Assembly (NCBI RefSeq): GCF_004785795.1
Contig: NZ_SRRO01000001.1
Coordinates: 2,480,001 to 2,544,000 of the forward strand
Direction: 5' to 3'
Origin: Nocardioides eburneiflavus
GTDB taxonomy: Bacteria > Actinomycetota > Actinomycetes > Propionibacteriales > Nocardioidaceae
Length of the DNA stretch: 64,000 nucleotides
The notes under the pieces were generated by a model. It was not told the DNA's origin, ran no database searches, and saw only the letters and a list, made by a program, of their open reading frames with translations. Within the stretch, counting starts at the first letter, position 1. Each line of letters begins with the position of its first letter. A program made the translations under genes and the position numbers. This document shows positions 35,294 to 43,178 of this stretch, piece after piece.

Positions 35294-36649
35294 ATGCCCA
35301 GCACGAGCCAGCGCGTCCTCACCTGGCTCGGCGTCGACGACGCGTGGGAGCGTCCGCGGCCCGGCCTCGGGCGCCAGGACGTCGTGCTGGCGTCGAGCGT
35401 CGCCGCGGTCAGCCTGCTCGCCCTCGAGCTGGTACGCAGCGCCGGCGGGTTCGAGCACACCGACGTCCCGGTGTGGGCGCAGTGGCTCGCGGTCGCGAGC
35501 GGCGCGGCGCTGCTCCTCGGCCGCCGGCGCTGGCCGCTGGCGGTGGCACTCCTCGCCGCCGGGCACATGTTCGTCGCCGGCGTCACGATGCCGCAGGTCA
35601 TGGGCCAGGCGTCGTTGCAGATCGTCTACTTCCTCGCCCTGCTCTCCGGCGTCGCGTGGGCGCGGGACCGGCGCGCCATGGTCATCACCGTCAGCGTGAT
35701 CGTGCTCTTCATGTTCGCCTGGATCGGCTGGCAGTTCGCGGTCGGCTCGGCAGCACAGGAGTGGGTCGACGAGGAGCTGGGCACCGAGCGGATCGGCCTC
35801 TTCCCGCAGATCCCCGCGGCGGTCGCGATCACGCTGGTCGTCAACGCGATCTACTTCGGTGGCGCCATCGTCGGCGGGGGCGTCTCCTGGCGCGCGGCCC
35901 GTCAGCGCCACCGGTTGCAGGAGCAGGCCACCACCATCGCCGGCCAGGCCAGCCGGCTGCGGGAGCAGGCCGTCGTCGACGAGCGGCTCCGCATCGCCCG
36001 CGAGCTGCACGACGTGGTCGCCCACGGCGTCTCCGCGATGGGCATCCAGGCCGGCGCCGCGCGCCGCGTGCTCGACCGCGACCCCGACGCCGCGCGTACG
36101 GCCCTCGCCAACGTCGAGGAGGCCTCACGCGACGCGGTCGCGCAGATGCGCGGACTGCTCGGCACCCTGCGCGAAGGAGTGGGCGAAGGAGTGGGCGAAG
36201 GAGTGGGCGAGGGCGGGGCCGGTGGACCCGCGGGGGCGCGGACGACGGACGCGGGCGTCGGCGACCTCCCTGACCTCGTCGCCGAGGTGGCCGGCCAGGG
36301 CCTCACGGTCTCCCTCGACGTGGTGGAGGCCCAGCCGGAGGCGGCGGGCCGGCTGCCGCGCGGGATCGGGCTCGCGGTCTACCGCACGGTGCAGGAGGCG
36401 CTCACCAACGTACGCCGCCACAGCACCGCCGACGCGGTGTCCGTCGTGGTCCGCGTCGACGAGTCCGCGGCGTACGCCGAGGTGGAGGTCGTCGACAACG
36501 GCCGGCCCCGCCACGGCACGTCCGGCAGCGGGCTGGGCCAGCTCGGCATCCGCGAGCGCGCCGCCACCCACGACGGCCAGGTCGACATCGGTCCCCGCGT
36601 CACCGGGGGCTACCGGGTGCGCGTGCGCTACCCGCTCGGGATCTCGTGA
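35294..36649 (+). CDS. NarL-type sensor histidine kinase
   Basis: A 451-residue membrane kinase. About five or six hydrophobic segments fill residues 30-190. The dimerisation/phosphoacceptor helix reads RIARELHDVVAHGVSAMGIQAGAARRVL with the phospho-His in ELHD. The ATPase domain has YRTVQEALTNVRRHS (N-box) and VEVVDNGRP ... SGLGQLGIRERA. Between the two lies a (GEGV) repeat encoded by a 12-base tandem repeat. It is coupled to the next gene (TGATG overlap), its response regulator, and lies upstream of an ABC exporter that may be its target, as in LiaRS-like systems. Confidence 0.92.
   Translation: MPSTSQRVLTWLGVDDAWERPRPGLGRQDVVLASSVAAVSLLALELVRSAGGFEHTDVPVWAQWLAVASGAALLLGRRRWPLAVALLAAGHMFVAGVTMPQVMGQASLQIVYFLALLSGVAWARDRRAMVITVSVIVLFMFAWIGWQFAVGSAAQEWVDEELGTERIGLFPQIPAAVAITLVVNAIYFGGAIVGGGVSWRAARQRHRLQEQATTIAGQASRLREQAVVDERLRIARELHDVVAHGVSAMGIQAGAARRVLDRDPDAARTALANVEEASRDAVAQMRGLLGTLREGVGEGVGEGVGEGGAGGPAGARTTDAGVGDLPDLVAEVAGQGLTVSLDVVEAQPEAAGRLPRGIGLAVYRTVQEALTNVRRHSTADAVSVVVRVDESAAYAEVEVVDNGRPRHGTSGSGLGQLGIRERAATHDGQVDIGPRVTGGYRVRVRYPLGIS
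36171..36218 (+). repeat. 12-bp tandem repeat inside the kinase gene
   Basis: Three exact copies of GCGAAGGAGTGG (36171-36206) and one degenerate copy encode GEGV units between the phosphoacceptor and ATPase domains. Copy changes would stay in frame and alter linker length. Confidence 0.85.
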
Positions 36650-37317
36650 TGGAGGCGCCGCTCCGGGTCCTGCTCGTCGACGACCACGCCATGGTCCGGT
36701 CCGGCTTCGCGATGGTGCTCTCGGTCGAGGACGACGTCGAGGTGGTGGGGGAGGCGGCCGACGGGCTCCAGGCCCTCGAGGCAGCCCGTGCGACGCGGCC
36801 CGACGTGGTCCTGATGGACGTCCAGATGCCGCGGATGGACGGCATCGAGGCCACCCGCCACCTCGTCGCCGAGGACCTGGGCCACGTCGTCATCGTGACC
36901 ACCTTCGACCGCGACGACTACCTCTTCGACGCCCTGCGCGCCGGCGCCAGCGGCTTCCTGCTCAAGAACGCCGGTCCCGAGCAGCTCCTCGACGCCGTAC
37001 GCGCCGCCGGTCGCGGCCACGCACTGCTCGCGCCGGAGGTGACCCGGCGCGTCATCGGACGGATGACGGGGGAGCACGCCCCGGCCGCGCGTCCGGAACC
37101 GGCCGGGCTCACGCGGCTGACCGCCCGCGAGCGCGAGGTGCTCGTGATGCTCGGGCGGGGGCGGTCCAACGGCGAGATCGCCGCCGAGCTCGTGCTCGGC
37201 GAGGCGACGGTGAAGACCCACGTCTCCAACGTGCTCGCCAAGCTCCACCTGCGCGACCGGGTGCAGGCGGTCGTCTGGGCGTACGAGGCCGGCCTCATCC
37301 TCCCGACGGAGGAGTGA
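36649..37317 (+). CDS. NarL/LuxR family response regulator
   Basis: A 222-residue response regulator. The receiver domain has the acidic pair DD in LLVDDHAMVRSGF, the phosphoacceptor Asp57 in VVLMDVQMP, Thr in VTTFD and Lys in FLLKNAGPEQL. The C-terminal LuxR-type helix-turn-helix is LTAREREVLVMLGRGRSNGEIAAELVLGEATVKTHVSNVLAKLHLRDR. The ATG shares its A with the stop codon of the kinase gene, so the two are coupled. The adjacent ABC transporter operon is a plausible target. Confidence 0.93.
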   Translation: MEAPLRVLLVDDHAMVRSGFAMVLSVEDDVEVVGEAADGLQALEAARATRPDVVLMDVQMPRMDGIEATRHLVAEDLGHVVIVTTFDRDDYLFDALRAGASGFLLKNAGPEQLLDAVRAAGRGHALLAPEVTRRVIGRMTGEHAPAARPEPAGLTRLTAREREVLVMLGRGRSNGEIAAELVLGEATVKTHVSNVLAKLHLRDRVQAVVWAYEAGLILPTEE

Positions 37318-37385
37318 GCAGCCCGCGCGGGGTCTCCACCCGGAGGTTCCGTCGCGCGGGGGATCCGGTGGGGCGTCCGGCTCAC

Positions 37386-37391
37386 TAGCGT
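37386..37391 (+). promoter_or_regulatory. -10 hexamer of the ABC ATPase gene, leaderless type
   Basis: TAGCGT is followed by seven bases and ATG 37399, so the exporter has its own promoter after the two-component genes. Confidence 0.5.
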
Positions 37392-37398
37392 CGTCGCC

Positions 37399-38280
37399 AT
37401 GCTGGAGATCCGGGAGCTGACCAGACGGTTCGGTGACAACACCGCCGTGGACCACGTGTCGTTCGAGGTGCCGGCCGGGCAGATGACCGGCTTCGTCGGC
37501 GGCAACGGCGCGGGCAAGACCACGACCATGCGCATGGTCATGGGCGTGCTCGGCATCGACTCGGGGGAGGTGCTGTGGCAGGGCCGGCCGATCACCCGGC
37601 TGGACCGCCGCACGTTCGGCTACATGCCGGAGGAGCGCGGGCTCTACCCCAAGCAGCCGATCCTCGACCAGCTCGTCTACATCGCCCAGCTCAAGGGCCT
37701 GGAGCGCGTCGCGGCGCGGACCCAGGTGACCGGGCTGCTGGAGCGCTTCGGACTGGGGGAGCGGACGAAGGACCACCTGGAGAAGCTGTCGCTGGGCAAC
37801 CAGCAGCGGGTGCAGATCATCGCCTCTGTGCTGCCGCGGCCCGCCGCGCTCGTCCTCGACGAACCGTTCTCGGGGCTGGACCCGAGGGCGGTGGACTCGA
37901 TGGTCGACCTGCTGCGCGAGTACACCCGCGACGGGATCCCCGTCCTCTTCTCCAGCCACCAGCTCGACTTGGTCGAGCGCCTGTGCGACCGCCTGGTCGT
38001 GCTGGCCGACGGACGCCGGGTCGCCGCCGGGACGGTGACGGAGCTGCGCGACGCGGGGGTGCCGCGCTTCCGTCTCGTCCTCGGCGGCGACGCCGGTTGG
38101 GTGCGCGACCAGCGCGGGCTGGAGGTGCTCGACCTCGACGGCGGCACCGCGCTCGTCGAGGTCCGCCACGACGGCGCCGAGCAGCGCCTCGTCGCCGAGG
38201 CCACCAGTCGGGGCGACGTGCACGAGTTCGTGCGGGTGCGCCCCGCGCTCAGCGAGATCTACCGGGAGGCCACCGCATGA
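37399..38280 (+). CDS. ABC transporter ATP-binding protein, NatA-like
   Basis: A 293-residue ATPase. Walker A is GGNGAGKTTT, the signature is the variant LSLGNQQRVQ, Walker B is ALVLDEPFSGLD and the H-loop is LFSSHQLDLVERL. The last 75 residues form the DUF4162-type domain with VRVRPALSEIYREAT. This subgroup pairs with NatB-type permeases that export sodium or drugs. The stop overlaps the start of the permease by four bases. Location behind a NarL-type two-component system suggests envelope or antibiotic stress control. Confidence 0.92.
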   Translation: MLEIRELTRRFGDNTAVDHVSFEVPAGQMTGFVGGNGAGKTTTMRMVMGVLGIDSGEVLWQGRPITRLDRRTFGYMPEERGLYPKQPILDQLVYIAQLKGLERVAARTQVTGLLERFGLGERTKDHLEKLSLGNQQRVQIIASVLPRPAALVLDEPFSGLDPRAVDSMVDLLREYTRDGIPVLFSSHQLDLVERLCDRLVVLADGRRVAAGTVTELRDAGVPRFRLVLGGDAGWVRDQRGLEVLDLDGGTALVEVRHDGAEQRLVAEATSRGDVHEFVRVRPALSEIYREATA

Positions 38281-39470
38281 GCACCGAGAAGAACACCGGG
38301 ACGAACACCGACCCTGCCTGGCTCCTGGTCACCCGCCGCGAGGTCGTCTCGCGGATCACCGACAAGACCTTCCTGCTCGGCACGGCGTTCATGGTGGTGC
38401 TGATCGCGGGCTTCATCGGCTTCTCGGCCTGGCAGGACGAGCGGACCGACCGGGTCACCCTCGCCGCGACGCCCGACGCGGTCGCGATGGCGGAGGTGGT
38501 CGCCGATGCTGCGCCGGAGGTCGACGACAAGGTCGAGGTCACGGTCGTCGAGGTGGACGACGAGGCCGCCGCGGAGTCCGCGCTGCGAGAGGACGAGGCC
38601 GACGCCTGGCTCCACCCCGACGGCGAGGGCTGGCAGCTGACGTCGGAGTCGAGCGAGCAGGACTCGTTGACTGCTGTCGCCCGCGCCGTCGTACGGCAGC
38701 AGGTCCTGGCCGACAACGCCGAGCGCGCGGGCACCTCCGTCGAGGCGCTCGAGGCGGGCAGCACCGTGACGACCGACTTCCTGCGCGGCGACGCCGAGAA
38801 GGCGGCGGTGGCCCAGGCGGTCGGCTTCGTGTTCGTCTTCCTGTTCTACTTCGCGGCGCTGGTGTTCGGCATGCAGCTGGCCTCCTCGGTGATCGAGGAG
38901 AAGCAGAGTCGCATCGTCGAGATCATCGCCGCCGCGATCCCGTTGCGGCACCTGCTGGCCGGCAAGGTCCTCGGCAACACCGCCCTGGCCATGATCCAGC
39001 TCCTCGTCTACCTCGCGGTGGGCCTCGTCGGGCTGTCGTTCACGCCCTACAAGTCCTACGTGCCGGCGCTGTCGGGGCCGACCGCCTGGTTCATCGGGTT
39101 CTTCCTCGCCGGCTTCGTCGCCCTGGCCTGCCTGTGGGCGGTGGCGGGCTCGCTCGCCTCGCGCACGGAGGACCTCCAGGCGACCTCGACCCCGCTGACG
39201 ATGCTGATGCTGGTGATGTTCTTCGGCGGCGTCTCGCTGGAGGGTCGCGCCCAGGTGATCGCGTCCTACGTGCCGCCCGTCTCGGCGGTCGTGATGCCCA
39301 AGCGGATCCTCGCCGGCGGCGTGGAGTGGTGGGAGCCGCTGCTCGCCCTGGGCCTGCTCGCCGTCTTCGCCGCCGTCACGGTCCGGATCGGTGAGCGCCT
39401 CTACCGCCGCGCGCTGCTGCAGACCGGTGGGCGGGTCGGCCTGCGCCAGGCGTGGGCCGCGTCCGAGTAG
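38277..39470 (+). CDS. ABC-2 type permease, NatB-like
   Basis: A 397-residue permease with one N-terminal helix (FLLGTAFMVVLIAGFIGFSAW), a large outside domain of about 140 residues rich in Asp/Glu, and five or six C-terminal helices. The motif EEKQSRIVEIIAAAIPLRHLLAGKVLGN is characteristic of NatB/YhaP permeases. With the preceding ATPase it forms an exporter. The start ATG overlaps the ATPase stop (ATGA). Substrate not predictable. Confidence 0.92.
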   Translation: MSTEKNTGTNTDPAWLLVTRREVVSRITDKTFLLGTAFMVVLIAGFIGFSAWQDERTDRVTLAATPDAVAMAEVVADAAPEVDDKVEVTVVEVDDEAAAESALREDEADAWLHPDGEGWQLTSESSEQDSLTAVARAVVRQQVLADNAERAGTSVEALEAGSTVTTDFLRGDAEKAAVAQAVGFVFVFLFYFAALVFGMQLASSVIEEKQSRIVEIIAAAIPLRHLLAGKVLGNTALAMIQLLVYLAVGLVGLSFTPYKSYVPALSGPTAWFIGFFLAGFVALACLWAVAGSLASRTEDLQATSTPLTMLMLVMFFGGVSLEGRAQVIASYVPPVSAVVMPKRILAGGVEWWEPLLALGLLAVFAAVTVRIGERLYRRALLQTGGRVGLRQAWAASE

Positions 39471-39489
39471 CCCCCGGCGGACCGGGACC

Positions 39490-39948
39490 TCAGAACAGGT
39501 CGACGAGCGACGAGGTCCCCGTCACCACGGCCCAGAACCTCAAGCCCCGCCCCAGCAGGCCGGTGAGCATGAAGATCCAGAACGGGACGCCCAGGGTGCC
39601 CGCCAGCACGGCGGTGACGGCGTACGGCGGGATGCCGGTGCTCGCCGACACGAAGAGCAGCCCGGCGGTGAACCACGGGCGGCCCTCGGCGCGTGCGTGC
39701 CACGTCTCGAGGGACGCGCGCGCCTTCGGCTTCTGCAGCTGCCGGTGGACCCACGGTGCGCGGTCGACGTGCATGCCGCCCCAGTACCAGAGGATCTTGC
39801 CGAGCATCTGCCCGATCGTGGCCGCGACGACCAGGCCCCACATGTGGTGCGGGGCCTGGGTGACGGCCACCGCGAGGATGGCCTCGATGTTGATCAGCGG
39901 GAGCAGGGCGGAGCCGATCGACGCGCCCAGCACGCTCCAGAAGAGCAT
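39490..39948 (-). CDS. YqaA-like small membrane protein (DedA/VTT relative)
   Basis: A 152-residue protein with about four hydrophobic segments. It begins MLFWSVLGASIGSALLPLINIEAIL and includes VVAATIGQMLGKILWYWGG and a TAGLLFVSASTGIPPYAVTAVLAGTLGV segment, typical of YqaA/SNARE-associated proteins, thought to act in lipid scrambling or membrane homeostasis. Its ATG overlaps the stop of the CDP-alcohol phosphatidyltransferase gene (TGATG), so it is likely the last gene of that unit and may function with it. Confidence 0.8.
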   Translation of the reverse strand: MLFWSVLGASIGSALLPLINIEAILAVAVTQAPHHMWGLVVAATIGQMLGKILWYWGGMHVDRAPWVHRQLQKPKARASLETWHARAEGRPWFTAGLLFVSASTGIPPYAVTAVLAGTLGVPFWIFMLTGLLGRGLRFWAVVTGTSSLVDLF

Positions 39949-40598
39949 CAGCCGACGGCCCCGGGGACGGGAAGTCCGATCCGCACCAGTCGGTGCAGCG
40001 AGACGCACTTGAGGACCAGCAGGGCCGTGGCGACCGCCAGCCCGACCCACATCCAGCCGGTCACGAGCAGCAGCACGGCGAAGAGCGCGCTGTTGACGGC
40101 CTTCGCGGGCTTGGACCAGTTCCACAGCCAGGTCGGCCGGTCGACGACGAAGAAGTAGTTGGGACTGCGCACCGGCCAGGCGAGGAACGCGATCGACAGG
40201 AAGAAGTCGACGACCATGAACTCGGCGAGGTAGACGAAGATCGCCGGCGACAGGTCGGGCTGGAGCCAGGCGAGGCCGATGTAGAAGGCGGCCGCGTTGA
40301 AGCGGTCGCACATGATGTCGAGGACCGCGCCGATGCGGGTCTCGCAGTCCCGGACCCTCGCGTAGAAGCCGTCGAGCATGTCGCCGACCCAGTAGACGAC
40401 GAGGGCGGCGACCAGCAGGGAGAGGCTCTGCTCGTGGGCGGCGACGGCGGCCAGGACCACCGAGACGACGGTGCGGAGCGCGGTGATGACGGTAGCGCCT
40501 GTCAGCAGCCGCTCGACGCGCACGCCGTACCGGTTCTCCGGGTCGGCCACCGGCTGTGCCGACCAGCCCCCGTGCCCGCCCTGCTCCCCGCTCCCCAC
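39948..40598 (-). CDS. CDP-alcohol phosphatidyltransferase family protein
   Basis: A 216-residue membrane enzyme with the complete motif DMLDGFYARVRDCETRIGAVLDIMCD (D-x2-DG-x2-AR-x8-G-x3-D-x3-D) around residues 70-95, which binds CDP-diacylglycerol through metal ions. About six helices are visible. The acceptor alcohol (glycerol-3-phosphate, inositol phosphate or other) cannot be told. The GTG at 40598 follows a TAGCAT hexamer by eight bases. It lies after maf and before a YqaA-like protein, a lipid-oriented run of genes. Confidence 0.86.
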   Translation of the reverse strand: MGSGEQGGHGGWSAQPVADPENRYGVRVERLLTGATVITALRTVVSVVLAAVAAHEQSLSLLVAALVVYWVGDMLDGFYARVRDCETRIGAVLDIMCDRFNAAAFYIGLAWLQPDLSPAIFVYLAEFMVVDFFLSIAFLAWPVRSPNYFFVVDRPTWLWNWSKPAKAVNSALFAVLLLVTGWMWVGLAVATALLVLKCVSLHRLVRIGLPVPGAVG

Positions 40599-40606
40599 GG
40601 TGCGTG

Positions 40607-40612
40607 ATGCTA
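40607..40612 (-). promoter_or_regulatory. -10 hexamer of the phosphatidyltransferase gene, leaderless type
   Basis: TAGCAT on the minus strand lies eight bases before GTG 40598 and overlaps the maf stop codon. Confidence 0.4.
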
Positions 40613-41215
40613 GCGGGTCGGCGACCACAGGTCCTGCCACGCGTGGCCGAGCTCGAGGACGAGCTCGCGCAGCAGCGGCAGGCTGACCCCGACGACGTTG
40701 TGGTGGTCGCCCTCGATGCCGCGGACGTACGCCCCGCCGAGCCCGTCGATCGTGAACGCGCCCGCGACGTGCAGCGGCTCGCCCGTGGCGACGTAGGCCT
40801 CGATCTCGTCGTCGCCGAGGTCGGCGAAGTGGACGGCGGTCGACCCCGTGGCCGCCGCGACCCGTCCGGTGGCGGTGTCGCGAAGGCTGTGCCCGCTGTG
40901 CAGCACCCCCGTACGCCCGCGCATCGCCTGCCAGCGTTGGCGCGCCTCGTCGGCGTCGTGGGGCTTCCCGAGGGCCTCGCCGTCGAGCTCGAGCACCGAG
41001 TCGCAGCCGAGGACGAGCGCGTCGGCCGGCACGTCGTCGCGCGCGGCGACGGCGGCGCACTTGAGCTCGGCGAGCTGGAGCGCGAGCTCGGCCGGCGGGA
41101 GGTCGGTCACCTGCGACTCGTCGACGCCGCTGACCACCACGGCCGGATCGAGCCCGGCCGCCCGCAACGTGGCCAGGCGGGCGGGTGACGCCGAGGCGAG
41201 GACGAGCGTGGTCAC
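40610..41215 (-). CDS. maf: Maf-type nucleoside triphosphate pyrophosphatase
   Basis: A 201-residue Maf/YceF house-cleaning enzyme that hydrolyses non-canonical or modified nucleoside triphosphates. Motifs: LVLASASPARLATLRAAGL at the N-terminus, the acidic DESQV site, LVLGCDSVLELDGEALGKP, and GAFTIDGLGGAYVRGIEGDHHNVVGVSLPLL near the C-terminus. GTG 41215 overlaps the stop of the DUF885 gene (GTGA). The position near accD/accE and birA matches the mycobacterial order. Confidence 0.93.
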   Translation of the reverse strand: MTTLVLASASPARLATLRAAGLDPAVVVSGVDESQVTDLPPAELALQLAELKCAAVAARDDVPADALVLGCDSVLELDGEALGKPHDADEARQRWQAMRGRTGVLHSGHSLRDTATGRVAAATGSTAVHFADLGDDEIEAYVATGEPLHVAGAFTIDGLGGAYVRGIEGDHHNVVGVSLPLLRELVLELGHAWQDLWSPTR

Positions 41216-42927
41216 ATCCGCTCCAGGGCGGCGCGCAGCGGGTCGAGGCCGAGCGAGCCGAGGTCGAGGGCGGCCCGGTGGAACGCCTTGAGGTCGAAGT
41301 CGTCGCCCTGGCGCTCCTGCACGCCGGCCCGGGCCTCGAGCCAGATCCGTTCGCCGACCTTGTAGGACGGCGCCTGCCCGGGCAGGCCGAGGTAGCGCTT
41401 GACCTCGAACTGGACGAACTCGTCGTCCATCCGGCAGTGCAGCCGCATGAACTCCAGGCCCAGCTCGGGGGTCCAGGTCTCACCGGGGTGGAAGGGCGCG
41501 CCGCCGGCGCCGAGGCGGTTGTCCTCGGGGATCGTCAGCTCGAGGTGCATGCCGATGTCGACGACGACGCGCGCCGCGCGTAGGGACTGCGCGTCGAGCA
41601 TCCCGAGCAGGTCGGCGGGGTCGTCGAGGAAGCCGAGCTCCTCCATCAGGCGCTCGGCGTAGAGCGCCCATCCCTCGCCGTGGCCGCTGCACCAGCACAT
41701 CAGCCGCTGCCAGCGGTTGAGGGTGTCGCGGCGGTAGGCGGTCTGCGCGACCTGGAGGTGGTGCCCGGGGACGCCCTCGTGGAAGACGGTCGTGACCTCG
41801 CGCCAGGGGTGGAAGGCGTCGATGCCGTCGGGGACCGACCACCACATCCGGCCGGGGCGCTCGAAGTCCTCCGACGGGCCCGTGTAGTAGATGCCGCCGT
41901 CGTTGGTGGGCGCCAGCATGCACTCGATGCGCCGGATCGGGTCGGGGATGTCGAAGTGCACGTCGGCCATCGCCTCGACGGTGCGGTCCGCGAGCTCCTG
42001 CATCCAGCCGCGGAAGGCCTCGCGCCCGTGCACCACCCGCTCCGGATCGGCGTCGAGGTGCGCGACGGCTGCGTCGACGTCGCCCCCGGGCACGATCCGC
42101 CCGGCCGTGGCAGCCATGAGGTCGGAGAGCCGCTGGAGCTCGGCCCAGCCCCAGGCGTACGTCTCGTCGAGGTCGACCTCGGCGCCGAGGAAGTAGCGAC
42201 TGGCGAGGGCGTACACCTCGCGGCCCACGCCCTCCTTCTCGCGGCCCTGCGGCTCGAGCTCGTCGCTGAGGAACAGCCCGAACGCCGCCGTCGCCGCGCT
42301 CGCGCCACCTGCGAGGGCGCGGAGCCCGGATGCGTCGGCGGAGGGCTCGGCTGCGGCCACCCGGTCGGCGAGGCCGAGGTAGAAGTCGCCCGCCTCGCCG
42401 GTCTGGCCGGTCCAGCGACGCACCTGCTCGGCCACCTCGGCGTACTGCCGCGCCGCGGCCACGTTGCCCTTGCGGGCCTCGTCGGAGAGCGTGACCCGCA
42501 GCCCCTCGAGCGCGGCCGGTACGCCGGCGAGGCGCGACGCGATGGCCGCGACGGCCTCCTCGCCCTGGATCGGCATCAGGTCGAAGACGCCCCGGATCTC
42601 GTGCAGCGGGCTCCACAGGACCGACATCCGCGACCGGTCCACCCCGGCCTCCTCGAGCTCGATCCCGAGGCGGGTGCGCTCCAGGAACGCGTCCTTCGCC
42701 GCGGCCTCGCGGTCGTCGACCGGGGTGGCGGTCTCGACCGCGGCGACGGCGGCCCGCGCCAGGGCGAGCCGCGCGTCGAAGCCGGCGGGCGAGAAGTCGG
42801 TGAGCTCGTGGTCGTGGCCGTCGACCCCGATCGAGGTCGCCGTCAGCGGGTCGAGGGCGCAGTAGTCGTCGACGTAGGCGTCGCAGAGGGCGTCGATGGT
42901 GCGGGTGGTCGTCGCGGCGTCGGTCAC
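41212..42927 (-). CDS. DUF885 family protein, putative metallopeptidase
   Basis: A 571-residue DUF885 protein. The motif TTVFHEGVPGHHLQVAQ near residue 385 is a zinc-protease-like HExxxGHH site, and a C-terminal Glu-rich helix (GLEFMRLHCRMDDEFVQFEVKRYLGLPGQAPSYKVGERIW) follows. Members have been linked to aminopeptidase or carboxypeptidase activity. No signal peptide is seen, so it should be cytoplasmic. The GTG start lies six bases after TAGGGT. It begins a unit with maf. Confidence 0.86.
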   Translation of the reverse strand: MTDAATTTRTIDALCDAYVDDYCALDPLTATSIGVDGHDHELTDFSPAGFDARLALARAAVAAVETATPVDDREAAAKDAFLERTRLGIELEEAGVDRSRMSVLWSPLHEIRGVFDLMPIQGEEAVAAIASRLAGVPAALEGLRVTLSDEARKGNVAAARQYAEVAEQVRRWTGQTGEAGDFYLGLADRVAAAEPSADASGLRALAGGASAATAAFGLFLSDELEPQGREKEGVGREVYALASRYFLGAEVDLDETYAWGWAELQRLSDLMAATAGRIVPGGDVDAAVAHLDADPERVVHGREAFRGWMQELADRTVEAMADVHFDIPDPIRRIECMLAPTNDGGIYYTGPSEDFERPGRMWWSVPDGIDAFHPWREVTTVFHEGVPGHHLQVAQTAYRRDTLNRWQRLMCWCSGHGEGWALYAERLMEELGFLDDPADLLGMLDAQSLRAARVVVDIGMHLELTIPEDNRLGAGGAPFHPGETWTPELGLEFMRLHCRMDDEFVQFEVKRYLGLPGQAPSYKVGERIWLEARAGVQERQGDDFDLKAFHRAALDLGSLGLDPLRAALERM

Positions 42928-42933
42928 GCGGCG

Positions 42934-42939
42934 ACCCTA
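42934..42939 (-). promoter_or_regulatory. -10 hexamer of the DUF885-maf unit, leaderless type
   Basis: TAGGGT on the minus strand is followed by six bases and the GTG start. Confidence 0.6.
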
Positions 42940-42959
42940 GCCGCGCTCCGGTGGCGGGC

Positions 42960-43178
42960 TCAGCGGGGCAGGCCGCTGGCGCGCCACGCACCGGGGCCGC
43001 TGCGGTGCGTCTGGCGCACCCCGCGGGCCGGATGGTTCCAGACCGGGCGCGGCCGCCGCGGAGGCTCGCCCGTGGCGGAGCCCAGCGCCGAGAAGACCGC
43101 GACGAGTGCCGCGACCTCCTCGGGGGTGGCGTCGGGATTCACGACCCTCAGGAGCGGAGCCTGCTCTGCGTCTGCCAT
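42960..43178 (-). CDS. accE5: Acyl-CoA carboxylase epsilon subunit
   Basis: A 72-residue small subunit. The N-terminal half LLRVVNPDATPEEVAALVAVFSALG is the conserved epsilon helix region, and the C-terminus ends WRASGLPR, a typical ending. It stabilises the actinobacterial acyl-CoA carboxylase holoenzyme and raises its activity. The ATG shares a base with the accD stop (TGATG), so the two are coupled. Confidence 0.9.
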   Translation of the reverse strand: MADAEQAPLLRVVNPDATPEEVAALVAVFSALGSATGEPPRRPRPVWNHPARGVRQTHRSGPGAWRASGLPR

